DNA from: Maritalea myrionectae DSM 19524
Lineage (GTDB): Bacteria > Pseudomonadota > Alphaproteobacteria > Rhizobiales > Devosiaceae
NCBI RefSeq assembly: GCF_000423365.1
Contig: NZ_KE384009.1
Location: 62,338-126,337, forward strand
DNA: 64,000 bases
Reading direction: 5' to 3'
Below the pieces are notes generated by a model. It made no database searches. It was not told the origin of the DNA and worked only from the letters and a program-made list of their open reading frames with translations. Numbering within the stretch: the stretch's first letter is position 1; every line of letters starts with the position of its first letter. The translations under genes and the position numbers were made by a program. Of the stretch, positions 17,432 to 26,045 are shown piece after piece.

Positions 17432-17461
17432 AGTACAACGATGTATGTCGTAAGTACAACG
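17432..17461 (+). promoter_or_regulatory. Direct repeats spaced 21 bp ahead of the mannoside operon
   Basis: AGTACAACG occurs at 17432-17440 and 17453-17461, a centre-to-centre distance of 21 bp (two helical turns). The bases between (ATGTATGTCGT) form an imperfect dyad. The position, about 80-100 bp before the binding-protein gene, suits a regulator site for the adjacent GntR or the distal LacI protein. Binding is inferred from placement only. Confidence 0.4.
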
Positions 17462-17474
17462 TTAAACTAGAGGT

Positions 17475-17515
17475 TTTCCGGCATCGCCGGAAATGCGAAG
17501 TGCCACACAATTGTG
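17475..17515 (+). other. Hairpin and palindrome in the leader of the sugar-binding protein gene
   Basis: A perfect 8-bp stem TTTCCGGC/GCCGGAAA with a 3-base loop (17475-17493) is followed by the palindrome CACAATTGTG (17506-17515), shortly before the ribosome site GGGAGG at 17528. The hairpin may stabilise the messenger and the palindrome may be a LacI-type operator. Neither role is proven. Confidence 0.35.
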
Positions 17516-17538
17516 GTGCAACTTAAAGGGAGGAAATA

Positions 17539-18810
17539 GTGAAGCACCTATTTCGTACAATGGCCACAAGCGCCATTCTTGCAGCAACTTTGTCTGCAGG
17601 CACCGCTTTGGCTGAAACAAAACTTAAACTTGTTGAAGTGATCACAAGTCCAGCTCGGACCGAGACACTCAACACATTGGTTTCTGAATATGAAGCCAAC
17701 AATCCTGATGTGGATGTGGAAATCATCTCATTGCCTTGGGGCGAAGCGTTTGAAAAGCTTTCAACCATGGTTGCCGGCGGCGAAGTGCCTGACGTGGTGG
17801 AAATGCCTGATGCGTGGTTGGCTCTTTATGCTGGCAACGACATGTTGCTCAGCCTTGAAGACGCGATCTCTGGTTGGGAGCATGGCGACACGCTGGCGCA
17901 AAAAACACTCGATATGGCCCGTTTGGCTGAAGGCGAAGCCTACACCATTCCTTACGGCTTTTATCTGCGCGCCATGTTCTACAACAAGAAATTGTTGGCA
18001 GAAGCAGGCGTTGATGGCCCACCACACACCATGGAAGAATTCATGGAAGCCTCGCGCAAGGTCTCTGAATTGCCCGGCAAATCAGGCTACTGCCTACGCG
18101 GTGGCGGCGGCGGTTTGAACGCTTGGATCATGTATGCGGCCACCATGAATGGCTCTAACGAGTTCTTCACGGAAGAAGGCGAAAGCCGTCTTAATGAGCC
18201 TGGTTCAATCGAAGGCCTTCAGTTCCTGATCGATATGTACCAAAAAGAATATGCACCATATGCCAGCGTGAACTGGGGCTTCAACGAGATCGTTGCAGGC
18301 TTCTATTCCGGCACATGTGCCTTCTTGGACCAAGATCCAGACGCGCTGATTTCAGTTGCTGAACGTATGGACCCAGAAGATTTTGCTGTGACACCGATGC
18401 CAGTTGGCCCGTCAGGCAAAGCCTTCCCAACCATCGGTTTTGCCGGTTGGTCTGTGTTCAACACCACAGAACATCAGCAAGAAGCGGTTGATCTGGTGCA
18501 ACACTTGTCTTCACCTGAAGCCAACCTCACTTGGACCAAGCAAGTTGGTGTGATCCCAATTCACGAAGGCGCAGAGCAAGATTCTCACTTCGCCACACCA
18601 CAATATAAAGGCTGGTTCGACACCCTCAATGGTGAAGAATATATCCCAACCATCATGCCCGTATATTTGAAAAAATTCGGCGTGTTCAAAGAGTTGGCGA
18701 TCTCTTCCAGCCAAGAGGCCCTGTTGGGCGAACGCACCGCTGAGGATTTGGCCGAAGAATGGGCAACATTCCTCACAACTGAATATAAAGCATGGAAAGC
18801 CGCACAATGA
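17539..18810 (+). CDS. Sugar ABC transporter substrate-binding protein (family 1)
   Basis: A 423-residue periplasmic binding protein with a GTG start 6 bases after GGGAGG. A signal peptide spans about 1-25, ending TALA. The mature protein has the family-1 solute-binding fold (LVSEYEANNPDVDVEIISLPWGEAFEKL; PDVVEMPDAW; LPGKSGYCLRG). Location in an operon with a cupin isomerase, ROK kinase and alpha-mannosidase suggests mannose-containing oligosaccharides as ligand. Its end overlaps the permease start (ATGA). Confidence 0.9.
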   Translation: MKHLFRTMATSAILAATLSAGTALAETKLKLVEVITSPARTETLNTLVSEYEANNPDVDVEIISLPWGEAFEKLSTMVAGGEVPDVVEMPDAWLALYAGNDMLLSLEDAISGWEHGDTLAQKTLDMARLAEGEAYTIPYGFYLRAMFYNKKLLAEAGVDGPPHTMEEFMEASRKVSELPGKSGYCLRGGGGGLNAWIMYAATMNGSNEFFTEEGESRLNEPGSIEGLQFLIDMYQKEYAPYASVNWGFNEIVAGFYSGTCAFLDQDPDALISVAERMDPEDFAVTPMPVGPSGKAFPTIGFAGWSVFNTTEHQQEAVDLVQHLSSPEANLTWTKQVGVIPIHEGAEQDSHFATPQYKGWFDTLNGEEYIPTIMPVYLKKFGVFKELAISSSQEALLGERTAEDLAEEWATFLTTEYKAWKAAQ

Positions 18811-19739
18811 CGATGGCGCTCCCTACCTCCCCCGGCAAAGGCCGGGGGAGACCCCTCAAAAAACTTCATTGGTTGGTTGAGCCTTATCTCTATCTGTCCC
18901 CAGCCATTATCCTGATCGCATTGGTGATGCTGGTCCCCTTGGTGGTGGGCATTTCCTATGCGTTCCAATCAATCTCGTTGCTCAACCCGTTTGAAACCGG
19001 TTGGGTTGGCTTTGCCAATTTCGAGAAATTGTGGGCGGATCGACTGTTCTGGAAGGCCTTGACCAACACATTTTGGTGGACCCTGGGCTCTCTCTTCTTC
19101 CAATTCTTCCTTGGTCTCGGCTTGGCCTTGCTGCTCAACCGCCCCTTTGCGGGCCGTGGTTTGGTGCAAGCATTGGTGTTCTTGCCTTGGGCCGTGCCGG
19201 CCTTCTTGTCCGGCCTGAATTGGGCATGGTTGTTCAACCCCATTATCGGCCCCATTCCCCATTGGCTGGCGGCGATTGGCATTATGGATGAGCCACAAAA
19301 TATCCTGGCCAATCCAAAAATGGCCCTTTGGGGTCCCATCGTTGCCAATATTTGGTTTGGTATTCCGTTTTTCGCCATCACCCTTTTGGCGGCGCTGCAA
19401 TCGATCCCGCGCGATCTTTATGAAGCAGCCTCCATCGACGGGGCCAGCGTGTGGCAAAGCTTTACCAAAATCACCGTGCCGTTTTTGGCGCCCACCATTG
19501 CCATTACAGTGATGTTGCGCACCATCTGGATCGCAAACTTCGCTGACCTGATTTACATCATGACTGGTGGCGGACCGGCAAATTCAACGCACATCATCTC
19601 GTCCTACATTTTCACGACCGCGTTCCGAAGGCTCGACTTTGCTTATGCCTCAACCCTCGCCATCGCTTTGCTGGTGCTGTTGTTGGCCTATGCCATGTTG
19701 ATTTTGCAAATGCGCAAACACCTTGTGAAAGGAATATAA
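18807..19739 (+). CDS. Sugar ABC transporter permease (MalF/UgpA-like)
   Basis: An inner-membrane permease of about 310 residues with six hydrophobic segments and the coupling motif EAASIDGASVWQSFTKITVPFLAP near 215. The ATG at 18807 overlaps the TGA of the binding-protein gene, the usual coupled arrangement; an in-frame ATG at 18792 is possible. Codons 8-15 contain a strong palindrome, so the first 20 residues (Pro/Gly/Lys-rich) look like an insertion before the conserved helix beginning at WLVEPYLYL. It forms the channel with the next gene product. Confidence 0.88.
   Translation: MTMALPTSPGKGRGRPLKKLHWLVEPYLYLSPAIILIALVMLVPLVVGISYAFQSISLLNPFETGWVGFANFEKLWADRLFWKALTNTFWWTLGSLFFQFFLGLGLALLLNRPFAGRGLVQALVFLPWAVPAFLSGLNWAWLFNPIIGPIPHWLAAIGIMDEPQNILANPKMALWGPIVANIWFGIPFFAITLLAALQSIPRDLYEAASIDGASVWQSFTKITVPFLAPTIAITVMLRTIWIANFADLIYIMTGGGPANSTHIISSYIFTTAFRRLDFAYASTLAIALLVLLLAYAMLILQMRKHLVKGI
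18827..18850 (+). repeat. Perfect 10-bp hairpin inside the permease N-terminus
   Basis: CTCCCCCGGC and GCCGGGGGAG pair exactly around AAAG, 17 bp after the binding-protein stop codon. Such a stem could act like the malE-malF REP hairpin, protecting upstream mRNA and giving more binding protein than permease. It resembles a dispersed palindromic element, but no other copy was seen in this window. Confidence 0.6.
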
Positions 19740-19740
19740 A

Positions 19741-20580
19741 ATGGCAAGTCGCACTTCGTTTTCAGTTGCGGGCACCCTGCGCTATGCGGCCATTATCCTA
19801 TATGTCCTGTTTGCGCTGTTCCCCATCTATTGGCTGGTGAAAATCGCCATCACGCCGGATCGGTTGATCTACACAGAAGGCACCCATATTTGGCCCTCCA
19901 CATTCACCCTGGACAATTTCACCTCGGTGCTGTTTTTGACAGACTTTCTGGTCTATTTCAAAAACTCGATGATTGTGAGTTTGGGCACGGCCTTCTTCAC
20001 CACATTGGTGGCAACGGCCGCAGGCTATGCCTTTTCGCGGTTTCACTTTCGCGGCAAAGCGATCATTATCGCGCTGATGCTCATCACCCAGATGTTCCCT
20101 CTCTTGATGATCATCGCACCGATTTACAAGATCATGGCGGGCTTGCGTCTTTTGGACAGTCTGACCGGTTTGATCATTGTGTACACCGCGTTCAACGTGC
20201 CGTTTGCCACCTTCTTGATGCAGGGCTTTTTCGACGGCATCCCCAAAGATTTGGAAGAAGCCGCGATGATTGACGGCTGCACCCGGTTTGAAGCGCTGCG
20301 CAAGGTGATCTTTCCGCTCACCCTGCCCGGCTTGGCCGCCACATTGGGCTTCATCTTCACCGCGGCATGGAGCGAGCTCTTGTTCGCGCTGATGCTCATC
20401 AACTCTGATGACAAGATGACCTTCCCTGTGGGGCTGAAAACCTTCGTTTCCAAATTTGCAGTGGACTGGGGTCAGATGATGGCCGCGGGCACCCTCGCCC
20501 TCATCCCAAGCTGCATCTTCTTTATTCTTATCCAGCGGTTCTTGGTCCAAGGCTTGACCGCAGGCGCTGTGAAAGGCTGA
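19741..20580 (+). CDS. Sugar ABC transporter permease (MalG/UgpE-like)
   Basis: A 279-residue permease with six hydrophobic segments. The coupling loop EEAAMIDGCTRFEALRKVIFPLTLPG lies near 175-200, and the N-terminal ALFPIYWLVKIAITP is typical of MalG partners. It starts 2 bp after the first permease and completes the membrane channel. Length is normal for the family. Confidence 0.91.
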   Translation: MASRTSFSVAGTLRYAAIILYVLFALFPIYWLVKIAITPDRLIYTEGTHIWPSTFTLDNFTSVLFLTDFLVYFKNSMIVSLGTAFFTTLVATAAGYAFSRFHFRGKAIIIALMLITQMFPLLMIIAPIYKIMAGLRLLDSLTGLIIVYTAFNVPFATFLMQGFFDGIPKDLEEAAMIDGCTRFEALRKVIFPLTLPGLAATLGFIFTAAWSELLFALMLINSDDKMTFPVGLKTFVSKFAVDWGQMMAAGTLALIPSCIFFILIQRFLVQGLTAGAVKG

Positions 20581-20582
20581 TT

Positions 20583-21620
20583 ATGACTGCGATAACTCTC
20601 AACAGCATCAATAAAAGCTTTGGGCCGGTGCACGTGCTCAAAGACATTTCTCTTGAATTCAACAAAGGCGAATTTGTCGTGCTTGTTGGTCCATCAGGCT
20701 GTGGCAAATCCACTTTGCTGCGCATGATTGCCGGGTTGGAACCGGTCAGTTCTGGCGATTTGATTTTTGGCGAAACCCGCGTCAATGATCTTGAGCCGCG
20801 CGAGCGTGACATCGCGATGGTGTTCCAATCCTACGCGCTTTATCCGCATATGAATGTAGAACGCAATTTGGGCTTTAGCCTTGAGTTGCGCAAACGCGAT
20901 GCGGCGGAAAAGCAAAAACGCACCTCCCATGCGGCAGGCATTTTGGGATTGGACAAACTGTTGGATCGTTTTCCAAAAGCCTTGTCCGGCGGGCAACGCC
21001 AACGCGTGGCCATGGGCCGTGCCATTGTGCGTGATCCGCAAATCTTTTTGTTCGATGAACCCTTGTCCAACTTGGATGCGGCCTTGCGCATTGAAATGAG
21101 GATTGAGATTGCCAAGCTGCACCAACGCTTGGGCACCACCATGGTCTATGTGACCCACGACCAGGTCGAAGCCATGACGTTGGCTGACCGCATTGTGGTG
21201 ATGAATGCGGGTAATGTCGAGCAAGTGGGCACCCCACTCGATCTTTACAGCAATCCGGCCAATTTGTTTGTGGCAGGCTTTTTGGGCTCCCCCAAAATGA
21301 ACTTTGTGTCCCATGATGACCCGGCGCTGAGTTTGCCCAAAGCGCTGACACACCCAAAAGCCAAAACCTATGGCATTCGCCCCGAGCATATTCAGGTGAC
21401 CGCGCCGGACGACAACGCGCATCTGATCGGCACCATTGATGTGGTGGAACGGTTGGGGTCAGACACGATCTTTTACATCAATCACGGGGCCAAACAGCCT
21501 TTCGTTGTCCGCGTACCGGGCATCGATCGCACGGCCCTGGGCGAAAAAATCGGCTGCATCTTCCAGCCAAACGATCTGCACCGTTTCAACGCTGACGGCC
21601 AATCCATTTCGGAGAAATAG
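20583..21620 (+). CDS. Sugar ABC transporter ATP-binding protein (UgpC/MsmK/MalK-like)
   Basis: A 345-residue ATPase. Walker A GPSGCGKST at 36-44, signature LSGGQRQRVAMGRAI near 136-150, Walker B IFLFDEPLSNLD and switch VTHDQ are all intact. A C-terminal TOBE-type regulatory domain follows (about 235-345; TYGIRPEHIQV). It energises the two upstream permeases. The gene starts 3 bp after the preceding stop codon and lies in the middle of the mannoside operon. Confidence 0.92.
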   Translation: MTAITLNSINKSFGPVHVLKDISLEFNKGEFVVLVGPSGCGKSTLLRMIAGLEPVSSGDLIFGETRVNDLEPRERDIAMVFQSYALYPHMNVERNLGFSLELRKRDAAEKQKRTSHAAGILGLDKLLDRFPKALSGGQRQRVAMGRAIVRDPQIFLFDEPLSNLDAALRIEMRIEIAKLHQRLGTTMVYVTHDQVEAMTLADRIVVMNAGNVEQVGTPLDLYSNPANLFVAGFLGSPKMNFVSHDDPALSLPKALTHPKAKTYGIRPEHIQVTAPDDNAHLIGTIDVVERLGSDTIFYINHGAKQPFVVRVPGIDRTALGEKIGCIFQPNDLHRFNADGQSISEK

Positions 21621-21621
21621 T

Positions 21622-21978
21622 ATGAGTGAGCAAACCAACCCAATCCATGAAGAACGTCCTTGGGGCAGCTTCACCGTTTTGACCGAAGGCGAAGGCTTTA
21701 AAAGCAAAATCATCAAGGTGAAGCCCTCTGGCCAACTCTCCTTGCAAAGCCATAAGCATCGGGCCGAGCATTGGGTGGTGGCGCAAGGCACCGCTACCGT
21801 TACGTTGGGGGAGGAAAAGTTTGATCTGGAAGCCGGGCAATCTATCGATATTCCCAAAGGTGCAATCCACCGGATTGAGAATTTCTCCGATGCGCCCGTA
21901 GACATCATCGAAGTGCAGTATGGCGCCTATTTGGGCGAAGACGATATCGTGCGTTATGAGGACATTTATGGTCGATAG
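21622..21978 (+). CDS. Cupin, mannose-6-phosphate isomerase type II-like
   Basis: A 118-residue single cupin domain matching the C-terminal isomerase domain of type II phosphomannose isomerases (RPWGSF near the start; SLQSHKHRAEHWVVAQGTATV with the metal-binding His and Glu; IPKGAIHRIEN). It would convert mannose 6-phosphate to fructose 6-phosphate. The start follows GGAGAAATAGT, 1 bp after the ATPase stop. The larger nucleotidyltransferase half of bifunctional enzymes is absent. Its end overlaps the ROK kinase gene. Confidence 0.82.
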   Translation: MSEQTNPIHEERPWGSFTVLTEGEGFKSKIIKVKPSGQLSLQSHKHRAEHWVVAQGTATVTLGEEKFDLEAGQSIDIPKGAIHRIENFSDAPVDIIEVQYGAYLGEDDIVRYEDIYGR

Positions 21979-22915
21979 CGCAGCCTCTCCTCCCCGGCTC
22001 GGCATCGATATTGGCGGCACAAAGATCCAATTTGTGCTGCTGCGCGATGGCGAGCTGGTGGCCGAGCGGCGGGTGAACACGCCCAAGGGCTTGGCCGACA
22101 TCACCCAAGTGCTGGTGGATGGCCTGACCCATTTTCGCGCCTATTTCGGCCCGCTCCAATTTATCGGCATATGTGCGCCCGGCAGCGCCCATCCGGATAC
22201 AAATCTATGGCGTAATGCCAATATTCTGGCGTTGAACGGGCACGACCTTGCGGCCCATTTCGCCAACGCCCTGGAGCAGGAAGTGATCATTGAAAATGAC
22301 GCCAATTGCTTTGCCTTGTCCTGTGCCCATCATGAGCGCCAAACGGGTGCGGAAATGGTCTATGCCCTCACCGTTGGTACGGGTCTTGGGGGCGGCCTGG
22401 TGCATGATGGTCGCTTGATCTCAGGCGCGGGCGGCTTGGCGGCGGAAGCAGGCCACGTGCCTTTGAGCCTTCTGCCGGACCTCACCCCTGATTGGCCTGA
22501 ATGCTATTGCGGTCAACACGGATGCACCGAACAACTTTTATCGGGCACCGGCCTATCGCAATTCCATTTGCGGCAAACCGATCAGCATAAAACCGCCGTT
22601 GAAATTGTGTCGGCCGCAGCAGCGAACGACAATGCAGCGCAGGCCAGCCTTGATCAATTCAAGCGCAGTTTTGCCAAATATTTGGCCACCATCATTCAAC
22701 TGGTCGATCCCCACCGCATTGTCATTGGCGGCGGCATGGCGGCACAAACCACATTGTGGCAGGACATTTTTGCCCAAGTCGAACCTTTGTGCTTTTCCAA
22801 AGAAATCAAAACCACATTCGAGATTGTCACCGACAGCGCCCTGCAAGCAGCGCGCGGTGCCGCCTATCTCGCCCCTATTTCATCTTATACTGAGCAAGCC
22901 GAAATCTATGCGTAA
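21968..22915 (+). CDS. ROK family sugar kinase
   Basis: A 315-residue ROK protein without a DNA-binding domain, so an enzyme rather than a repressor. It has the phosphate-binding DIGGTK near residue 14, the catalytic ENDAN region, GTGLGGGLVHDG, EAGHVPL and the zinc motif CYCGQHGCTEQ. Mannokinase or related hexokinase activity is likely, supplying mannose 6-phosphate to the cupin isomerase encoded just before it. An upstream ATG at 21956 is an alternative start. The stop overlaps the mannosidase start by 8 bp. Confidence 0.87.
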   Translation: MVDSAASPPRLGIDIGGTKIQFVLLRDGELVAERRVNTPKGLADITQVLVDGLTHFRAYFGPLQFIGICAPGSAHPDTNLWRNANILALNGHDLAAHFANALEQEVIIENDANCFALSCAHHERQTGAEMVYALTVGTGLGGGLVHDGRLISGAGGLAAEAGHVPLSLLPDLTPDWPECYCGQHGCTEQLLSGTGLSQFHLRQTDQHKTAVEIVSAAAANDNAAQASLDQFKRSFAKYLATIIQLVDPHRIVIGGGMAAQTTLWQDIFAQVEPLCFSKEIKTTFEIVTDSALQAARGAAYLAPISSYTEQAEIYA

Positions 22916-25900
22916 TCAAAAACAAGAACAAAAACTCAAACATCACCTCAACTTGCTCAAGCAAATGGCATGGCGCGAACATGTGGCGCAGGTCCCGCTG
23001 CATGAACAGCAAAGCGAAGCCCCCGCCGCCGAAATGTTGGCCGCATCTTGGCAAAATTGGCCACAAATTGAAGGCGACTTTGCCTGGGGTACGCCGGAAG
23101 GGCATCATTGGTTTGCCGGCGAAATCACCGTGCCAGCTGCCGAGAAGGGCATCACCCCCTATCTGAAGCTGATCGCCAAAAATGAAATTCTTCTGGGGCG
23201 CACCGATCCGCAATGCCAAGTCTATCTCGACGGACAAATCTGCCAGGCGTTTGACGGGTTTCACCGCGAACTCTATTTGCCACAAGCCCAGCGCGCGGCC
23301 GGCCGCGCCACCATCCACATTAACGCCTACACGGCCGAGATTGAACGCCAACTCGGCGTGGCCCTTGTGTGGTGCGAACAACATGATGCCGCCGCCGATC
23401 TTTATTATGACCTCGCCATTTCATTTGAAGCCGCCATTCGCCTTGATGAAAATGATGCACGTCGCCACCATTTGTTCAATGTGATCGATCGGGCTCTAAA
23501 CAGCCTTGATCTCCGCGCCCGCGACGCCTCCTTTTCGGCCTCGGTTGAGGCAGCCCTTGAGATCGCCCAAAATGCGTTTGATCAAGAAACCCATGCGCCC
23601 ACCATTTCCGCCGTCGGCCACACCCACATTGATGTGGCGTGGCTTTGGCCAATTTCGCAAACCCGCGAAAAGATGGTGCGCTCCATGTCCACCGCCTGCA
23701 AGCTCATGGATGAATATCCAGACTTTGTGTTCATGTACAATCAATGCATCCTGTTCGATTGGCTGAAACAGGATGCACCTGACCTGTTTGAACGCATCAA
23801 AAAACACGTCAAATCCGGCCAGTTCGAAATTGAAGGCGCCATGTGGCTTGAGCCGGATGTGAACATCATCTCCGGTGAGTCCCTGGTGCGCCAAATTCTG
23901 CGCGGCGTAAAGTTTCAGCAAGACGAGTTTGGCCTCACCCCGCGCGTCTTGTGGTTGCCCGACACGTTCGGTTACACGGCGGCGATCCCGCAATTGATGG
24001 CCCAAACGGGCCTCGATATTTTCGTCACCTCTAAATGCTCGTGGAACGACACCAACCGCATGCCCAATGACACATTTGAGTGGCAGGGCATCGACGGCAC
24101 CAACGTCACTGCCTATTTGATCACTGCCCAGACCGACGATAAGGGCCATCGCGGCGACCATCGCACAGATTATGGCCCCCATTTGGATGTCAGCTCAACC
24201 GTTGGCGCATGGAACCGCTATGAGCCAAAAGCCCTCAACCAAAATGTGCTGGTGCCCTTTGGTCATGGCGATGGCGGCGGCGGTCCCTGCAAGGTGATGC
24301 TTGAAAATGCCAAGCGCATGGAAAAAGGCGTGCCCGGTCTGCCCAAAGTGAAGCTAGAGGGCATCCGCCCCTATTTTGATCGCTTGCGTCAAACCATCGC
24401 CAACAGCGACACGCCGTTTCCCCGCTGGGTGGGCGAGCTTTATCTCGAATATCACCGCGGCACCCTCACCTCGCTGGCCAAAAACAAACGCAACAATGCG
24501 GCAGGCGAACATATACTGCGCGAACTTGAATTGCTGAGCGTGCTGGCCAAACTGAACGGCCATGACATTGAAGCCGACCTCGCTGAAATTGATGAATTGT
24601 GGAAGATTTTGATGCTCAATCAGTTCCACGATATTTTGCCTGGCACCTCCATCCCGCAGGTCTATGTGGATAGTGATGCGGACTATGCGGACCTGTTTGA
24701 GCGGGGCGAAGCGCTGCGGCAAAAATTGTCGCCATTGGCGTTTGAGACCCAAACTCAGCTGTTGAACAGCCAGGGCGTTGTGCGCAAAAATGCACTGGTG
24801 CAGTTTAAAGCGGACACAGCCGCCACCGCCGTTGATTTCGGGTACGGTGCCCGTGCGCTCCAAGCTGTGCACCGGGCCGATGGCCAGCGCCATCAGGTGG
24901 CGCCCATTGAGCAGATCGCACCTTTTGCCCGTCAAACGGCCACCACTGCCCCAAAAGCTGCCGATCAAATTGCCGAACTTTCCATCGATCAACACCATCT
25001 CGAAAATGCCTTCTTGCGCGTCGAGGTGGCGAACAATGGCGAGATCACCAGCATTTTCGATAAACGCGCCCGGCGCGAGCTTTTGCGCAAAGGCACCTTG
25101 GGCAACCAGTTGAAAGTCTATCAAGACAAGCCCCTTAATTGGGACGCGTGGGACATTGATTGGTTCTACGAAGAAAAATCATGGGCCATCGACACGGCGA
25201 CCAAAATCGAAGTGATCGAAACTGGCCCGCACCGCGCGGCCTTGCGCATTGAGCGCGCCTATAATCAATCACGCCTTGTGCAAATTATCTCCTTGCAGGT
25301 GGATGCGCGGCAGGTTGAATTTGATTTTTATGCCGATTGGCAGGAAAGCCAGTCATTGCTGAAAGCCGAATTTGATTTTGATGTGGTCAGCGATCAGATC
25401 AAATCACAAATTCAGTTTGGTCATGTGACGCGCCCCACGCACCGCAACACCAGTTGGGATCAGGCGCGGTTTGAAGCCAGCATGCACCGTTGGGTCGCGT
25501 TTGAGGAAACCGACTTCGCGATCGGTGTGCTCAATGATTGCAAATATGGCTATAGCGCCACCGACACCCATTTTGGCCTCACCCTCATCAAGTCCGGGAT
25601 CTACCCACACCCAACCGCCGATCAGGAAGAACATCTTTGTCGCTATGCAATCATAGTCAGCGATGATCCACACCCGGTGGTGGCCATCAACCAGCAAGCG
25701 CTTGATTTCGCCTGTCCGCTGCAAGTGCATGCACCTCTAAAAGAAGGTGCGGGCAACGCCACACAACCAGGAAGCTTAATCGGTTGGTCAGCTCCCAACG
25801 TGATTTTGCACGCGGCAAAGATTAGCGAAGATCAATCAGGCGTGGTTTTCCGCCTTTGTGAAGAAAGCGGCAAACGCACGCGGTTTACCGTTAAATTTGA

Positions 25901-26036
25901 TGAGCGCTTGGGCGACGTGCAGCGCACCAATTTGCTGGAGCAAGTGGTGGCAGCGTTCCCGCGCAATGAAGATGGATTGGTGGAGATTGAATTGGCGCCC
26001 TTTGAGATCGTCACCTTGGCTGCGGCCTTGGATTAG
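22908..26036 (+). CDS. Alpha-mannosidase, glycoside hydrolase family 38
   Basis: A 1042-residue GH38 enzyme. Zinc ligands are His238 and Asp or His nearby in HTHIDVAWLWP (238-248), and the predicted nucleophile is Asp352 in LPDTFGYTAAIPQ, followed by TSKCSWNDTNRMP. Downstream of about 560 come the mid and C-terminal beta domains. No signal peptide is visible, so it should act in the cytoplasm on imported mannosides, releasing mannose for the ROK kinase. The start at 22908 is chosen because conserved sequence begins there and it overlaps the kinase end; the frame stays open further upstream within the kinase gene, which is coincidental. Confidence 0.93.
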   Translation: MRNQKQEQKLKHHLNLLKQMAWREHVAQVPLHEQQSEAPAAEMLAASWQNWPQIEGDFAWGTPEGHHWFAGEITVPAAEKGITPYLKLIAKNEILLGRTDPQCQVYLDGQICQAFDGFHRELYLPQAQRAAGRATIHINAYTAEIERQLGVALVWCEQHDAAADLYYDLAISFEAAIRLDENDARRHHLFNVIDRALNSLDLRARDASFSASVEAALEIAQNAFDQETHAPTISAVGHTHIDVAWLWPISQTREKMVRSMSTACKLMDEYPDFVFMYNQCILFDWLKQDAPDLFERIKKHVKSGQFEIEGAMWLEPDVNIISGESLVRQILRGVKFQQDEFGLTPRVLWLPDTFGYTAAIPQLMAQTGLDIFVTSKCSWNDTNRMPNDTFEWQGIDGTNVTAYLITAQTDDKGHRGDHRTDYGPHLDVSSTVGAWNRYEPKALNQNVLVPFGHGDGGGGPCKVMLENAKRMEKGVPGLPKVKLEGIRPYFDRLRQTIANSDTPFPRWVGELYLEYHRGTLTSLAKNKRNNAAGEHILRELELLSVLAKLNGHDIEADLAEIDELWKILMLNQFHDILPGTSIPQVYVDSDADYADLFERGEALRQKLSPLAFETQTQLLNSQGVVRKNALVQFKADTAATAVDFGYGARALQAVHRADGQRHQVAPIEQIAPFARQTATTAPKAADQIAELSIDQHHLENAFLRVEVANNGEITSIFDKRARRELLRKGTLGNQLKVYQDKPLNWDAWDIDWFYEEKSWAIDTATKIEVIETGPHRAALRIERAYNQSRLVQIISLQVDARQVEFDFYADWQESQSLLKAEFDFDVVSDQIKSQIQFGHVTRPTHRNTSWDQARFEASMHRWVAFEETDFAIGVLNDCKYGYSATDTHFGLTLIKSGIYPHPTADQEEHLCRYAIIVSDDPHPVVAINQQALDFACPLQVHAPLKEGAGNATQPGSLIGWSAPNVILHAAKISEDQSGVVFRLCEESGKRTRFTVKFDERLGDVQRTNLLEQVVAAFPRNEDGLVEIELAPFEIVTLAAALD

Positions 26037-26045
26037 GGCGCGGGT

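Noticed and set aside
19798..20550. 250-codon open frame on the minus strand over the MalG-like permease
   Set aside because: It is opposite a clear permease and has hydrophilic low-complexity translation without any motif.
22599..22907. 103-codon N-terminal extension of the alpha-mannosidase
   Set aside because: It lies wholly inside the ROK kinase gene in another frame; GH38-like sequence begins only after 22908, where the overlapping start is well placed.
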